From Flagellimonas beolgyonensis (lineage in GTDB: Bacteria; Bacteroidota; Bacteroidia; Flavobacteriales; Flavobacteriaceae): DNA of 64,000 nt. Positions 1 to 9,043 of this stretch are shown here, one piece after another. Under the pieces are notes generated by a model. That model worked only from the letters and a program-made list of their open reading frames with translations, was not told the origin of the DNA and ran no database searches. The first letter of the stretch is position 1; every line of letters begins with the position of its first letter. A program made the translations under genes and the position numbers. The stretch is from the NCBI RefSeq assembly GCF_003992615.1, contig NZ_RZMY01000013.1, positions 536,238 through 600,237 of the forward strand, in the 5' to 3' direction.

Positions 1-10
1 AGCAAAATCG

Positions 11-18
11 TAAATTTG
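11..18 (+). promoter_or_regulatory. Bacteroidota-type -7 box before purL
   Basis: The octamer TAAATTTG matches the Bacteroidota -7 consensus TAnnTTTG exactly and lies 32 bp before the purL start codon. The matching -33 element would fall outside the window, so only half of the promoter can be seen. Confidence 0.5.
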
Positions 19-50
19 CACTTTCTTAAACCGCTCAACGCACCAATTGT

Positions 51-3000
51 ATGATCCATTTTTTTGGGGACAAGGCGACCAAGGTTTTTGCCGTCCAGAC
101 CACACAGGAATTCTCTCAGCAAGACATTGAAAAATTGACTTGGTTGTTCGGCAACCAACCTAAGATAGAAGCGGCGTCACTCGACGCCTTTTTTGTTGGC
201 CCCCGTGCCGCCATGGTCACCCCGTGGAGTACCAACGCCACAGAGATTACCCAAAATATGGGCGTATCGGGCATTGTACGGATTGAGGAATACCATGCCG
301 TTGCCGAGAGTTTTACGGATTTCGACCCCATGCTCTCCCAAAAATACAAGCGTTTGGATCAGGATATTTTTAACATCCATATTGTTCCGGAACCGATTTT
401 GGACATCGATGACATTGCCGCCTACAACCAAAAGGAAGGCTTGGCGCTGAGCGATGAGGAAGTGGCCTATTTGGAAGGTCTTTCCAAAAAATTGGACCGC
501 AAATTGACCGACTCGGAAGTGTTCGGTTTCAGCCAGGTGAATTCGGAGCATTGCAGGCACAAAATCTTCAACGGCACGTTCGTCATCGACGGCCAAGAAA
601 TGCCTTCTTCCCTATTCAAATTGATCAAAAAAACCTCCGAAGCGAACCCCAACGATATTGTTTCGGCCTATAAAGACAACGTGGCCTTCGTTAAAGGCCC
701 AAAAGCGGTGCAGTTTGCGCCAAAAAGTGCCGACAAGCCTGACTTTTACGAAGAAAAGGAGTTCGAATCCGTGCTTTCCCTAAAGGCTGAGACCCACAAC
801 TTCCCGACCACCGTGGAGCCGTTTAATGGTGCCGCGACAGGTTCCGGCGGGGAAATCCGAGACCGTTTGGCGGGTGGAAAAGGATCATTGCCATTGGCAG
901 GGACGGCTGTGTACATGACCTCCTACTCTCGTTTGGAAGAAAACCGTCCGTGGGAGAAAGCCATGCAAGAGAGAGAATGGTTGTACCAAACCCCCATGGA
1001 TATTTTGATCAAGGCCTCCAATGGGGCTTCCGATTTTGGAAACAAATTTGGGCAACCCTTGATCGCCGGTTCCGTATTGACCTTCGAACATGAAGAAGAA
1101 GCCCGCAAATTGGGGTTTGACAAAGTCATCATGTTGGCGGGTGGTATCGGTTATGGCAAAATCGACCAAGCGCTGAAAGATACCCCGAAAAAGGGAGACA
1201 GAATAGTCGTTCTAGGTGGTGACAACTACCGCATCGGAATGGGTGGCGCCGCGGTATCCAGTGCAGATACGGGGGAATTCAGCTCCGCCATCGAATTGAA
1301 TGCCGTACAACGTTCCAACCCCGAAATGCAAAAAAGGGCTTCCAATGCCATCCGTGGATTGTTGGAGAGTCATGATAACCCTATTGTTTCCATTCACGAT
1401 CACGGTGCAGGGGGCCACTTGAACTGTTTGTCGGAATTGGTTGAAGAAACCGGTGGAACCATAGATACGGACAAGCTGCCTATTGGTGACCCTACCCTAT
1501 CGAAAAAAGAATTGATCGGCAACGAATCCCAAGAACGTATGGGTCTCGTGATCGGTGAAAAAGATTTGGACCTTTTGGACCGCGTTGCCCACAGAGAGCG
1601 TTCTCCCATGTACAACGTGGGAACCGTGACCGGCGACCACACCTTTAAATTCACCTCGGGTACCACTGGAGAAACCCCAATGAATTTGGACCTTTCGGAC
1701 ATGTTCGGCAGCTCCCCGAAAACCATCATGGAGGACAAAACCGCACAAGTCAATTACCCTGCGCTGTCCTACTCCCTGGAACATTTTCACGATTATCTGG
1801 AACAACTGTTGCAATTGGAGGCCGTGGCCTGCAAGGATTGGTTGACCAACAAAGTGGACCGATGTGTGGGTGGTCGTGTGGCCAAACAACAATGCGCCGG
1901 ACCTTTGCAGTTGCCCTTGAACAATTGCGGGGTAATGGCTTTGGATTTTAAAGGAAAGGATGGCATTGCCACCAGCATTGGACACTCGCCCATCTCTGGA
2001 CTTATAGACCCTGTTGCCGGAAGCCAGAACAGTGTGGTGGAAGCTTTGACCAATATTGTTTGGGCACCGCTTAAAGATGGCCTAAAATCGGTTTCCCTAT
2101 CCGCCAACTGGATGTGGCCCTGTCGTAACGAAGGGGAAGATGCCCGCTTGTACAAAGCTGTGGAATCCCTATCGGATTTCGCCATTGCCCTGGGCATTAA
2201 CGTGCCCACTGGAAAGGATTCGCTTTCCATGAAACAGAAATACAAGGACGGGGAAGTTTTGTCCCCAGGTACAGTGATCATATCTGCTGCTGCACATTGT
2301 AACGACATCAACAAGGTGGTGGAACCCGTGCTTCAAAAAGAGGGAGGGGATTTGTATTACATCAACCTTTCCAAAGATAGCCACAAATTGGGTGGCTCGT
2401 CATTTGCCCAAATATTGAACGGTATTGGGAACGAAGCACCAAAAGTATTGGACGCCGCGTATGTGAAGACCGTATTCGACACCTTACAAGAATTGATCAA
2501 GCAAGGTCATATTTTGGCTGGACACGATGTCGCTTCGGGAGGATTGATCACCACCTTGCTCGAAATGTGTTTTGCCGATACCGATTTGGGAGCCAATCTG
2601 GATTTGACTTCCATCGGAGAAACAGACACCATCAAATTATTGTTTGCCGAAAATGCCGGGGTGGTCATTCAAGCGAAGGATGCCTCTATCGAAGTAATAC
2701 TCGAAAAAGCGGGTATTTCCTTCAACAATATCGGAAGCCCATCCAACGAAGGCACCCTTCGTGTCAAAAACAATGGGGTCGAAATCGGCTTGAACATTCC
2801 ATCCTTGCGGGATACCTGGTTCAAAACCTCCTATTTATTGGACAATAAGCAAACTGCGAACGGTTTGGCCAAAGAGCGCTATGACAATTACAAAGAACAG
2901 GCTTTGAGCTACCAGTTTCCTGAAGATTTTACCGGTAACTTACCTCACGTTCCAAAGACAAATCGACCCAAAGCGGCCATTCTAAGGGAAAAAGGCAGTA

Positions 3001-3710
3001 ACTCCGAGCGCGAAATGGCCAATGCCATGTATTTGGCCGGTTTTGATGTGAAGGACGTGCACATGACCGACTTGATCACAGGACGGGAAACCTTGGAAGA
3101 CATTCAATTTATTGGTGCCGTGGGTGGATTTTCCAATTCCGACGTGCTGGGCAGTGCCAAAGGTTGGGCCGGAGCCTTCAAATACAATGAAAAAGCAAAC
3201 AAGGCCCTAAAAGATTTCTTTGCCCGACCCGATACCTTATCTGTTGGGATTTGTAACGGTTGCCAATTGTTCATGGAATTGGATCTCATCAATCCGGAAC
3301 ACGAGACGCACGGGCGAATGACCCATAACGATTCGCACAAGCACGAGAGCAATTTCACCTCGGTGAAAATCCAAGAGAACAACTCGGTGATGCTGTCGAA
3401 CATGGCGGGTACGACCCTTGGTGTTTGGATCAGTCATGGTGAAGGTAAATTCAGTTTACCGCATGCCGAAGATCAATACCATATTGTTGCCAAATATGGA
3501 TACGAAGGGTACCCAGCCAATCCGAACGGCAGTGATTACAACACGGCCATGCTATGCGACAAAACAGGGCGACATTTGGTGACCATGCCCCACATTGAAC
3601 GTTCCACGTTCCCATGGAACTGGGCCCACTATCCAAAGGATAGGCAGGACGCGGTTTCACCTTGGTTGCAAGCTTTTGTAAACGCCAGGGAATGGTTGGA
3701 GAAATTGTAG
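51..3710 (+). CDS. purL: Phosphoribosylformylglycinamidine synthase, long single-chain form (PurL)
   Basis: Purine biosynthesis: converts FGAR, glutamine and ATP to FGAM in the cytoplasm. The 1219-residue length fits the large single-chain PurL that carries both synthase halves and a C-terminal glutaminase. Visible motifs: GAATGSGGEIRDR at about residue 262 (nucleotide-binding part of the first synthase half) and a class I glutamine amidotransferase with the nucleophile Cys in VGICNGCQ (about residue 1066) and the His/Glu partner in SHGEGKF (about 1130). The ATG at 51 follows a clear -7 box and gives a typical N-terminus. It stands alone on the + strand; the next gene begins 132 bp downstream and no strong terminator hairpin was seen between them. 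Identity is very secure. Confidence 0.98.
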   Translation: MIHFFGDKATKVFAVQTTQEFSQQDIEKLTWLFGNQPKIEAASLDAFFVGPRAAMVTPWSTNATEITQNMGVSGIVRIEEYHAVAESFTDFDPMLSQKYKRLDQDIFNIHIVPEPILDIDDIAAYNQKEGLALSDEEVAYLEGLSKKLDRKLTDSEVFGFSQVNSEHCRHKIFNGTFVIDGQEMPSSLFKLIKKTSEANPNDIVSAYKDNVAFVKGPKAVQFAPKSADKPDFYEEKEFESVLSLKAETHNFPTTVEPFNGAATGSGGEIRDRLAGGKGSLPLAGTAVYMTSYSRLEENRPWEKAMQEREWLYQTPMDILIKASNGASDFGNKFGQPLIAGSVLTFEHEEEARKLGFDKVIMLAGGIGYGKIDQALKDTPKKGDRIVVLGGDNYRIGMGGAAVSSADTGEFSSAIELNAVQRSNPEMQKRASNAIRGLLESHDNPIVSIHDHGAGGHLNCLSELVEETGGTIDTDKLPIGDPTLSKKELIGNESQERMGLVIGEKDLDLLDRVAHRERSPMYNVGTVTGDHTFKFTSGTTGETPMNLDLSDMFGSSPKTIMEDKTAQVNYPALSYSLEHFHDYLEQLLQLEAVACKDWLTNKVDRCVGGRVAKQQCAGPLQLPLNNCGVMALDFKGKDGIATSIGHSPISGLIDPVAGSQNSVVEALTNIVWAPLKDGLKSVSLSANWMWPCRNEGEDARLYKAVESLSDFAIALGINVPTGKDSLSMKQKYKDGEVLSPGTVIISAAAHCNDINKVVEPVLQKEGGDLYYINLSKDSHKLGGSSFAQILNGIGNEAPKVLDAAYVKTVFDTLQELIKQGHILAGHDVASGGLITTLLEMCFADTDLGANLDLTSIGETDTIKLLFAENAGVVIQAKDASIEVILEKAGISFNNIGSPSNEGTLRVKNNGVEIGLNIPSLRDTWFKTSYLLDNKQTANGLAKERYDNYKEQALSYQFPEDFTGNLPHVPKTNRPKAAILREKGSNSEREMANAMYLAGFDVKDVHMTDLITGRETLEDIQFIGAVGGFSNSDVLGSAKGWAGAFKYNEKANKALKDFFARPDTLSVGICNGCQLFMELDLINPEHETHGRMTHNDSHKHESNFTSVKIQENNSVMLSNMAGTTLGVWISHGEGKFSLPHAEDQYHIVAKYGYEGYPANPNGSDYNTAMLCDKTGRHLVTMPHIERSTFPWNWAHYPKDRQDAVSPWLQAFVNAREWLEKL

Positions 3711-3842
3711 AATCCTTAAAATAGAGGACGTTAGGCGCCCTTTGTTGGGAATTTTGCAAAAATTACATGGGGTAATTGTTAATTCTGTTTCTTTGTTAAG
3801 GTCTGATTTGCTAATTTGCAATCGCTTAACATAAAACTTACT

Positions 3843-5612
3843 ATGCAAACTGTTACCCGACTCTTTGATTTCCCGTATTATCAACTGGAAAAATTCCCGC
3901 TAGAAAAGTCATTGGTCACCAAATCCAATGGCAAATGGGTAGCAACCTCCACCCAAGAATACGTGGACAAGGCCAATGCGGTAAGCCGTGCCTTGCTCCG
4001 AATGGGTGTAAAGCCCAACGATAAGATTGCCATTATCTCCATGACCAACCGTACCGAATGGAACATCATGGATATTGGCGTATTGCAGATTGCTGCACAG
4101 ACCGTACCTATATATCCAACGATTTCAGAAGAGGATTACGAATACATTTTAAACCATTCCGAGGCCAAATTTTGTTTCGTATCCTGTGCCGAAGTATTGG
4201 AAAAAGTGTTGGCGGTAAGCTCCAATCTCAAAAATTTACAAGAAGTCTACTCCTTTGATGAGCTGGGCAATTGCCGCAACTGGAACGAAGTCTTGGAGCA
4301 AGGTGCGGATACCTCCAACCAAGAGGAAGTGGAACAACTGAAGCAGACCGTAAAACCGGAAGACCTGGCCACGCTCATCTATACTTCGGGAACGACCGGA
4401 AAACCAAAAGGCGTGATGTTGTCGCACCACAATATTGTTTCCAATGTGATTTCCAGTGAAAAACGGGTGCCTTTTGAAACAGGTGGGACCGCATTGAGCT
4501 TTTTACCGGTATGCCACATTTTTGAACGTATGATCCTGTACCTCTACCAGTATTGCGGTATTGAGATCCATTTTGCCGAAGGATTGGAAAAAATTAGTGA
4601 CAACATTAAAGAGGTAAAACCCAATGTGATGACGGTGGTACCCCGATTGTTGGAAAAAGTGTACGACGCCATCATCGCCAAAGGTGCTTTGTTGACCGGA
4701 ATTAAAAAGAAACTGTTCTTCTGGGCTGTGGAACTCGGACTGAAATTTGAGCCGTACGGCGCCAACGGTTGGTGGTACGAAAAACGTCTCGGATTGGCAC
4801 GCAAACTGATCTTTAGCAAATGGAAGGAAGGATTGGGAGGCAATTTGGAGACCATGGTATCCGGTAGCGCGGCCCTGCAACCCAGATTGGCCCGTATTTT
4901 CGGTGCAGCAGGCATGCCCGTTATGGAAGGGTATGGTCTTACCGAGACTTCCCCTGTGATTGCAGTGAACGACCATCGCAACCGGGGATGGAAAATAGGA
5001 ACCGTGGGTAGGATCATTGATGGTGTCGAGGTGAAAATTGCTGAAGATGGTGAAATTCTGTGCAAGGGTCCCAATGTAATGATGGGTTACTACAAAGACC
5101 CCGAGAAAACCGCCCAAGTGATGACCGGGGAATACTTTCACACTGGTGATATAGGCGAAGTGGATGCCGATGGCTTCCTGCGCATCACCGACAGAAAAAA
5201 GGAAATGTTCAAAACCTCGGGCGGCAAGTATGTGGCTCCACAACTACTGGAAAACCGATTCAAACAATCCCGCTTTATCGAACAGATCATGGTAGTGGGC
5301 GAAGGGGAGAAAATGCCAGCCGCCTTGATTCAACCCAACTTTGAATTTGTGAAAGAATGGGCCAAACGACACGATATTGAAGTTTCCGATAACAATAAAT
5401 TGGTGACCAACGATAAGGTAATCGCCCGTATCCAAGAAGAAGTGGACCATGCCAACGAGGAATTTGCCAAATGGGAAAAAGTAAAGCAGTTCCGACTAAC
5501 CCCCGACCTGTGGAGCGTAGATGGTGGTCATTTGACCCCAACAATGAAATTGAAGCGAAAGATCATCAAGGAAAAGTACCTAGATCTGTACAATGATATT
5601 TATGGACACTAA
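3843..5612 (+). CDS. fadD: Long-chain fatty acid-CoA ligase (AMP-forming)
   Basis: Activates fatty acids to acyl-CoA with ATP, feeding the beta-oxidation genes about 500 bp downstream. The 589-residue protein has the AMP-binding signature TSGTTGKPKG (about residue 180), the A5 motif GYGLTETSPV and the C-terminal TGDIGEVDADGFLRITDRKK segment with the catalytic-lid lysines, in the order typical of the long-chain acyl-CoA synthetase (FAA1-like) branch. The ATG at 3843 (MQTVTRLFDF) was chosen over an upstream non-ATG start at 3816 because family members begin close to this point. It probably forms its own transcription unit, because a repeat-filled spacer separates it from marR. The exact chain-length preference cannot be read from sequence. 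Confidence 0.93.
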   Translation: MQTVTRLFDFPYYQLEKFPLEKSLVTKSNGKWVATSTQEYVDKANAVSRALLRMGVKPNDKIAIISMTNRTEWNIMDIGVLQIAAQTVPIYPTISEEDYEYILNHSEAKFCFVSCAEVLEKVLAVSSNLKNLQEVYSFDELGNCRNWNEVLEQGADTSNQEEVEQLKQTVKPEDLATLIYTSGTTGKPKGVMLSHHNIVSNVISSEKRVPFETGGTALSFLPVCHIFERMILYLYQYCGIEIHFAEGLEKISDNIKEVKPNVMTVVPRLLEKVYDAIIAKGALLTGIKKKLFFWAVELGLKFEPYGANGWWYEKRLGLARKLIFSKWKEGLGGNLETMVSGSAALQPRLARIFGAAGMPVMEGYGLTETSPVIAVNDHRNRGWKIGTVGRIIDGVEVKIAEDGEILCKGPNVMMGYYKDPEKTAQVMTGEYFHTGDIGEVDADGFLRITDRKKEMFKTSGGKYVAPQLLENRFKQSRFIEQIMVVGEGEKMPAALIQPNFEFVKEWAKRHDIEVSDNNKLVTNDKVIARIQEEVDHANEEFAKWEKVKQFRLTPDLWSVDGGHLTPTMKLKRKIIKEKYLDLYNDIYGH

Positions 5613-6037
5613 TCAATGTTCAAACAACAATGAACAGTTAACAAGGTGCAATAAACACTAATCAACTCTTCTGTCGAGCTGCCATCCTGAGCGGAGTAGA
5701 AAGAGCTGACGAGAAATCTCTTTTTAAAGTTTTCGCGAAGCTTTTGTCATTCTAAACATCGCCTGTCGGATAGGTGGGCAGTGAAGAATCTATAATTGCT
5801 AAAAGAGGCAAGACCCAAGAATCAGGACAAAAGAATCAATAATTTAATTTACCAACAATCCAGTTATCCAACTATCCAATTATCCAAAATGCTTGTCATT
5901 CTGAGCTGTTACCCTGAGCGCCCGCCTGCCGGACGGGCAGGTAGTCGAAGGGGGGCGAAGAATCTCGGAAATCTGATCACTAAGTTCGGCCCTAAGCCTT
6001 CCAAGTATCTATTAAATTATTGTTCTTCATTTAACCG
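5613..6037. repeat. Non-coding spacer with degenerate REP-like elements
   Basis: This spacer holds no credible gene. It contains at least two degenerate copies of an intergenic repeat whose ends read like GTCATTCTGAGC and GAAGAATCT. One lies at about 5672-5795, starting CCATCCTGAGCGGAGTAGAA and including a second GTCATTCT. The other lies at about 5893-5975 (GTCATTCTGAGC to GCGAAGAATCTC). The second has an inverted core, CCTGCCGGACGGGCAGG, that can fold into a stem. Between them are a tandem octamer array (5857-5888) and one copy of the AAGAATCAGGA-type repeat also found inside the fad operon. These are typical decaying non-coding repeats of Flavobacteriaceae; no mobilising gene is present. 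Confidence 0.65.
5857..5888 (+). repeat. Tandem octamer repeat (TATCCAAN)
   Basis: Four consecutive 8-bp units read AATCCAGT, TATCCAAC, TATCCAAT and TATCCAAA. They lie in the spacer before marR and have no evident coding role. The array is short and imperfect, like a decaying microsatellite. Confidence 0.6.
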
Positions 6038-6065
6038 AAATTTATTATGCATGCATAATAAATTT
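6038..6065. promoter_or_regulatory. Perfect 28-bp palindrome, likely MarR operator
   Basis: A perfect 28-bp palindrome centred between 6051 and 6052, core TTATTATGCATGCATAATAA, flanked by AAAT/ATTT. It ends 3 bp before a TATATTTG -7 box, so it fills the space between the -33 and -7 elements of the marR promoter. A dimer bound here would block RNA polymerase. MarR-family repressors typically bind AT-rich palindromes at their own promoters; the link to the adjacent MarR is an inference. Confidence 0.75.
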
Positions 6066-6068
6066 TTA

Positions 6069-6076
6069 TATATTTG
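6069..6076 (+). promoter_or_regulatory. -7 box of the marR-fad operon promoter
   Basis: TATATTTG matches TAnnTTTG exactly and lies 19 bp before the chosen marR start codon. This position also excludes a possible upstream ATG at 6048, which lies inside the operator, before the promoter. No TTTG is seen at the expected -33 position, because the palindrome occupies that region. Confidence 0.6.
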
Positions 6077-6095
6077 GAAACACCAAACTGGTTTT

Positions 6096-6545
6096 ATGAA
6101 AGATTTGACCATTGACCACGCCCTGAGGGCCACTTGGCAAGCGGTAAGCAAAATGTACAATGAAGAGGCCAAAAACTATGACCTTACCATGGCCATTGGC
6201 TTTACCTTGTTGAGCATTGACCCAAAAGGCGGTACACCGAGTACCACCTTGGGACCCAAAATGGGGATGGAAGCCACAAGCTTGTCCAGGATATTGAAAA
6301 CCATTGAGGAAAGAGGTTACATAGAAAGAAAGCCCAACCCAAACGACGGAAGAGGCGTTCTTATTTATCTTACACCACTCGGGTTGGAAAAAAGGGAAGG
6401 ATCAAAAGATGTGGTCCTCCGATTTAATGAGGTAGTAAAGGAACATGTTTCCGCACAGGACCTCAGTGGTTTTTTCAAGACGATGGATGTGATCAATAAG
6501 CTTATTACCGATAAAAAAATCTATATCAAAACAACTAATAATTAA
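6096..6545 (+). CDS. MarR-family regulator of the beta-oxidation operon
   Basis: A 149-residue winged-helix regulator, normal length for MarR proteins. The DNA-binding core is visible: recognition-helix region MGMEATSLSRILKTIEERGY followed by the wing IERKPNPNDGRGVLIYLTPLG, the hallmark of the family. The ATG at 6096 lies just after a -7 box and gives a compact N-terminus (MKDLTIDHALRATWQ). It is first in the operon, 15 bp before fadN. A local regulator controlling fatty acid degradation, probably relieved by an acyl-CoA or fatty acid ligand, is inferred from context; the ligand is not visible in the sequence. The palindrome upstream suggests autorepression. Confidence 0.9.
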   Translation: MKDLTIDHALRATWQAVSKMYNEEAKNYDLTMAIGFTLLSIDPKGGTPSTTLGPKMGMEATSLSRILKTIEERGYIERKPNPNDGRGVLIYLTPLGLEKREGSKDVVLRFNEVVKEHVSAQDLSGFFKTMDVINKLITDKKIYIKTTNN

Positions 6546-6560
6546 CATACAAACGCGCAC

Positions 6561-8966
6561 ATGAAAAGGCATATCAACAAAGTTGCCGTAATCGGTTCGG
6601 GTATCATGGGAAGTGGCATTGCCTGCCATTTTGCCAATATTGGGGTCGAGGTTCTACTGCTGGACATCGTTCCACGCGAGCTCAACGACAAGGAAAAGGC
6701 CAAGGGGCTTACCTTGAACGACAAAGTGGTTCGAAACAGATTGGTGAACGATTCTTTGGCAGCAGCCCTAAAATCGAAGCCCTCCCCTATTTACCATCAA
6801 AAATTTGCTGGTCGAATCACCACAGGAAACTTGGAAGACGACATTTCCAAAGTGGCCAAGGTGGATTGGATCATTGAAGTGGTCGTAGAACGTCTGGATA
6901 TCAAAAAACAAGTGTTTGAAACCCTGGACAAACACAGAACGCCAGGTACTTTGATTACTTCCAACACCTCTGGGATTCCCATCAAATTTATGAGCGAAGG
7001 GCGTAGTGACGATTTCCAAAAGCATTTCTGTGGAACGCACTTCTTCAACCCAGCACGTTATTTAAAATTGTTTGAGATCATTCCAGGTCCAAAAACGTCG
7101 CAAGAAGTCTTGGATTTCTTGAACGGATATGGTGAACAGTATTTGGGCAAGACATCCGTGGTGGCTAAAGATACCCCAGCGTTCATTGGCAACCGAATCG
7201 GAATCTTCAGTATCCAGAGTCTGTTCCATGCGGTAAAAGACCTTGGTATGACCGTGGAAGAAGTGGACAAATTGACCGGACCGGTGATCGGAAGACCAAA
7301 ATCGGCCACGTTCCGAACTGTGGATGTGGTTGGTCTGGACACTTTGGTGCATGTGGCGAACGGAATCAGCGAGAACTGCACCGATGATGAGCGTCATGAA
7401 CTGTTCCAGTTGCCCGATTTCATCCAAACCATGATGGACAACAAATGGTTGGGAAGCAAAACCGGACAGGGATTCTATAAAAAAGTAACCGGCAGTGATG
7501 GCAAAAGTGAAATCCTTACCCTGGATTTGGACACCATGGACTACCGTTCCAAGAAAAGCGCCAAGTTCGCCACCTTGGAATTGACCAAGACCATCGATAA
7601 GGTGATTGACCGTTTTCCAGTGCTTGTTGGTGGAAAAGACAAAGCCGGTGAGTTTTACCGAAAAAGTTTCGGCGCCTTGTTTGCTTACGTAACACATCGT
7701 ATTCCAGAGATTACGGACGAACTGTATAAAATTGATGATGCCATGAAAGCCGGCTTCGGCTGGGAACATGGTCCCTTCCAAATTTGGGATGCCGTTGGCT
7801 TGGACAAAGGTTTGGAATTCATCAAATCAGAAGGCTTGGAAGCCGCTTCTTGGGTTGCGGATATGAAGGGTGCTGGCTTAAATTCCTTCTATTCTATAAA
7901 AGATGGAGCCACCTATTTCTACGATATTCCCAAAAAGGCCATGGAAAAAGTACCTGGTCAGGATGCTTTCATCATTTTGGATAATATCAGAAAATCCAAG
8001 GAAGTGTTCAAGAACAGTGGTGTGGTCATCGAAGACTTGGGCGATGGCATCCTCAATTGTGAGTTCCAATCCAAAATGAACACCATTGGCGGTGATGTTT
8101 TGGCCGGATTGAACAAGGCTGTAGACTTGGCCGAACAAGATTTTCAAGGTTTGGTTATTGGCAATCAAGGAGCCAATTTCTCTGTGGGCGCCAACATTGG
8201 AATGATATTTATGATGGCTGTGGAACAGGAATACGATGAATTGAATATGGCCATCAAGTACTTCCAAGATACCATGATGCGCATGCGCTATTCCTCCATA
8301 CCTACAGTTGCTGCCCCTCATGGCATGACCCTTGGCGGAGGATGTGAACTTTCCTTGCATGCCGACAAGGTTGTAGCCGCTGCCGAAACCTACATCGGTT
8401 TGGTGGAATTTGGTGTCGGTGTAATACCTGGTGGAGGTGGTTCCAAGGAAATGGCCCTTCGTGCTTCCGATACGTTCAGAAAGAACGATGTGGAGTTGAA
8501 CGTGCTCCAGGAATATTTTCTGACCATAGGAATGGCAAAGGTATCTACTTCTGCGTATGAAGCCTTTGATTTGGGCGTATTGCAAAAAGGCAAGGATGTA
8601 GTGGTGGTCAATAAAGACCGACAAATAGCTACGGCTAAAGCCCATGCCAAATTGATGGCCGAAACCGGTTACACTATGCCTGTAAAACGTAAAGATGTCA
8701 AAGTGCTGGGAAAACAAGCCCTAGGTATGTTCCTGGTCGGAACCGATTCCATGGAAGCCGGGCACTACATTTCGGAACACGACAAGAAAATTGCCGACAA
8801 ACTGGCCTATGTGATGGCCGGTGGAGACCTTTCGGAAGCCACCATGGTGACGGAACAATATCTTTTGGATTTGGAACGTGAAGCTTTTCTTTCCCTTTGT
8901 ACCGAAAGAAAGACCTTGGAGCGCATCCAACACATGTTGAAAACTGGTAAACCGTTGAGGAATTAG
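6561..8966 (+). CDS. fadN: 3-hydroxyacyl-CoA dehydrogenase / enoyl-CoA hydratase (FadN-type)
   Basis: Bifunctional beta-oxidation enzyme of 801 residues. The N-terminal Rossmann domain has the NAD-binding motif VIGSGIMGSGIACHFANIG (about residues 10-28), followed by the dehydrogenase C-terminal domains. The enoyl-CoA hydratase/crotonase domain is C-terminal, with the oxyanion-hole region MTLGGGCELSLHAD and the catalytic-Glu region IGLVEFGVGVIPGGGG (about residues 580-630). This dehydrogenase-first order is that of Bacillus FadN, the reverse of E. coli FadB/FadJ. It follows marR by 15 bp and precedes the thiolase by 77 bp; that gap contains an inverted repeat. The order fadN-fadA-fadE matches the Bacillus fadNAE operon. 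Confidence 0.95.
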   Translation: MKRHINKVAVIGSGIMGSGIACHFANIGVEVLLLDIVPRELNDKEKAKGLTLNDKVVRNRLVNDSLAAALKSKPSPIYHQKFAGRITTGNLEDDISKVAKVDWIIEVVVERLDIKKQVFETLDKHRTPGTLITSNTSGIPIKFMSEGRSDDFQKHFCGTHFFNPARYLKLFEIIPGPKTSQEVLDFLNGYGEQYLGKTSVVAKDTPAFIGNRIGIFSIQSLFHAVKDLGMTVEEVDKLTGPVIGRPKSATFRTVDVVGLDTLVHVANGISENCTDDERHELFQLPDFIQTMMDNKWLGSKTGQGFYKKVTGSDGKSEILTLDLDTMDYRSKKSAKFATLELTKTIDKVIDRFPVLVGGKDKAGEFYRKSFGALFAYVTHRIPEITDELYKIDDAMKAGFGWEHGPFQIWDAVGLDKGLEFIKSEGLEAASWVADMKGAGLNSFYSIKDGATYFYDIPKKAMEKVPGQDAFIILDNIRKSKEVFKNSGVVIEDLGDGILNCEFQSKMNTIGGDVLAGLNKAVDLAEQDFQGLVIGNQGANFSVGANIGMIFMMAVEQEYDELNMAIKYFQDTMMRMRYSSIPTVAAPHGMTLGGGCELSLHADKVVAAAETYIGLVEFGVGVIPGGGGSKEMALRASDTFRKNDVELNVLQEYFLTIGMAKVSTSAYEAFDLGVLQKGKDVVVVNKDRQIATAKAHAKLMAETGYTMPVKRKDVKVLGKQALGMFLVGTDSMEAGHYISEHDKKIADKLAYVMAGGDLSEATMVTEQYLLDLEREAFLSLCTERKTLERIQHMLKTGKPLRN

Positions 8967-9035
8967 ACACAAGAATCAAGACAAAAGAGCCAAGACACAA
9001 AATCCTGACTCTTGGTTCTTGAATCTAAAAAGCAA
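8967..9035. repeat. Imperfect inverted intergenic repeat between fadN and fadA
   Basis: The gap carries AAGAATCAAGACAAAAGAGC on the left and TCTTGGTTCTTGAATCT on the right. AGAGCCAAGA (8986-8995) pairs with TCTTGGTTCT (9010-9019) with one mismatch, so a hairpin is possible in the mRNA. Related copies occur at about 5808-5845, 10235-10262 and 10621-10650, making this a small repeat family within and around the fad operon. Its role is unknown. Confidence 0.6.
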
Positions 9036-9043
9036 AAAGAAAA

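Noticed and set aside
7878..8717. 279-codon minus-strand frame inside fadN
   Set aside because: Same reason: it is fully antisense to a conserved enzyme domain, with a His/Phe-rich composition and no recognisable domain.
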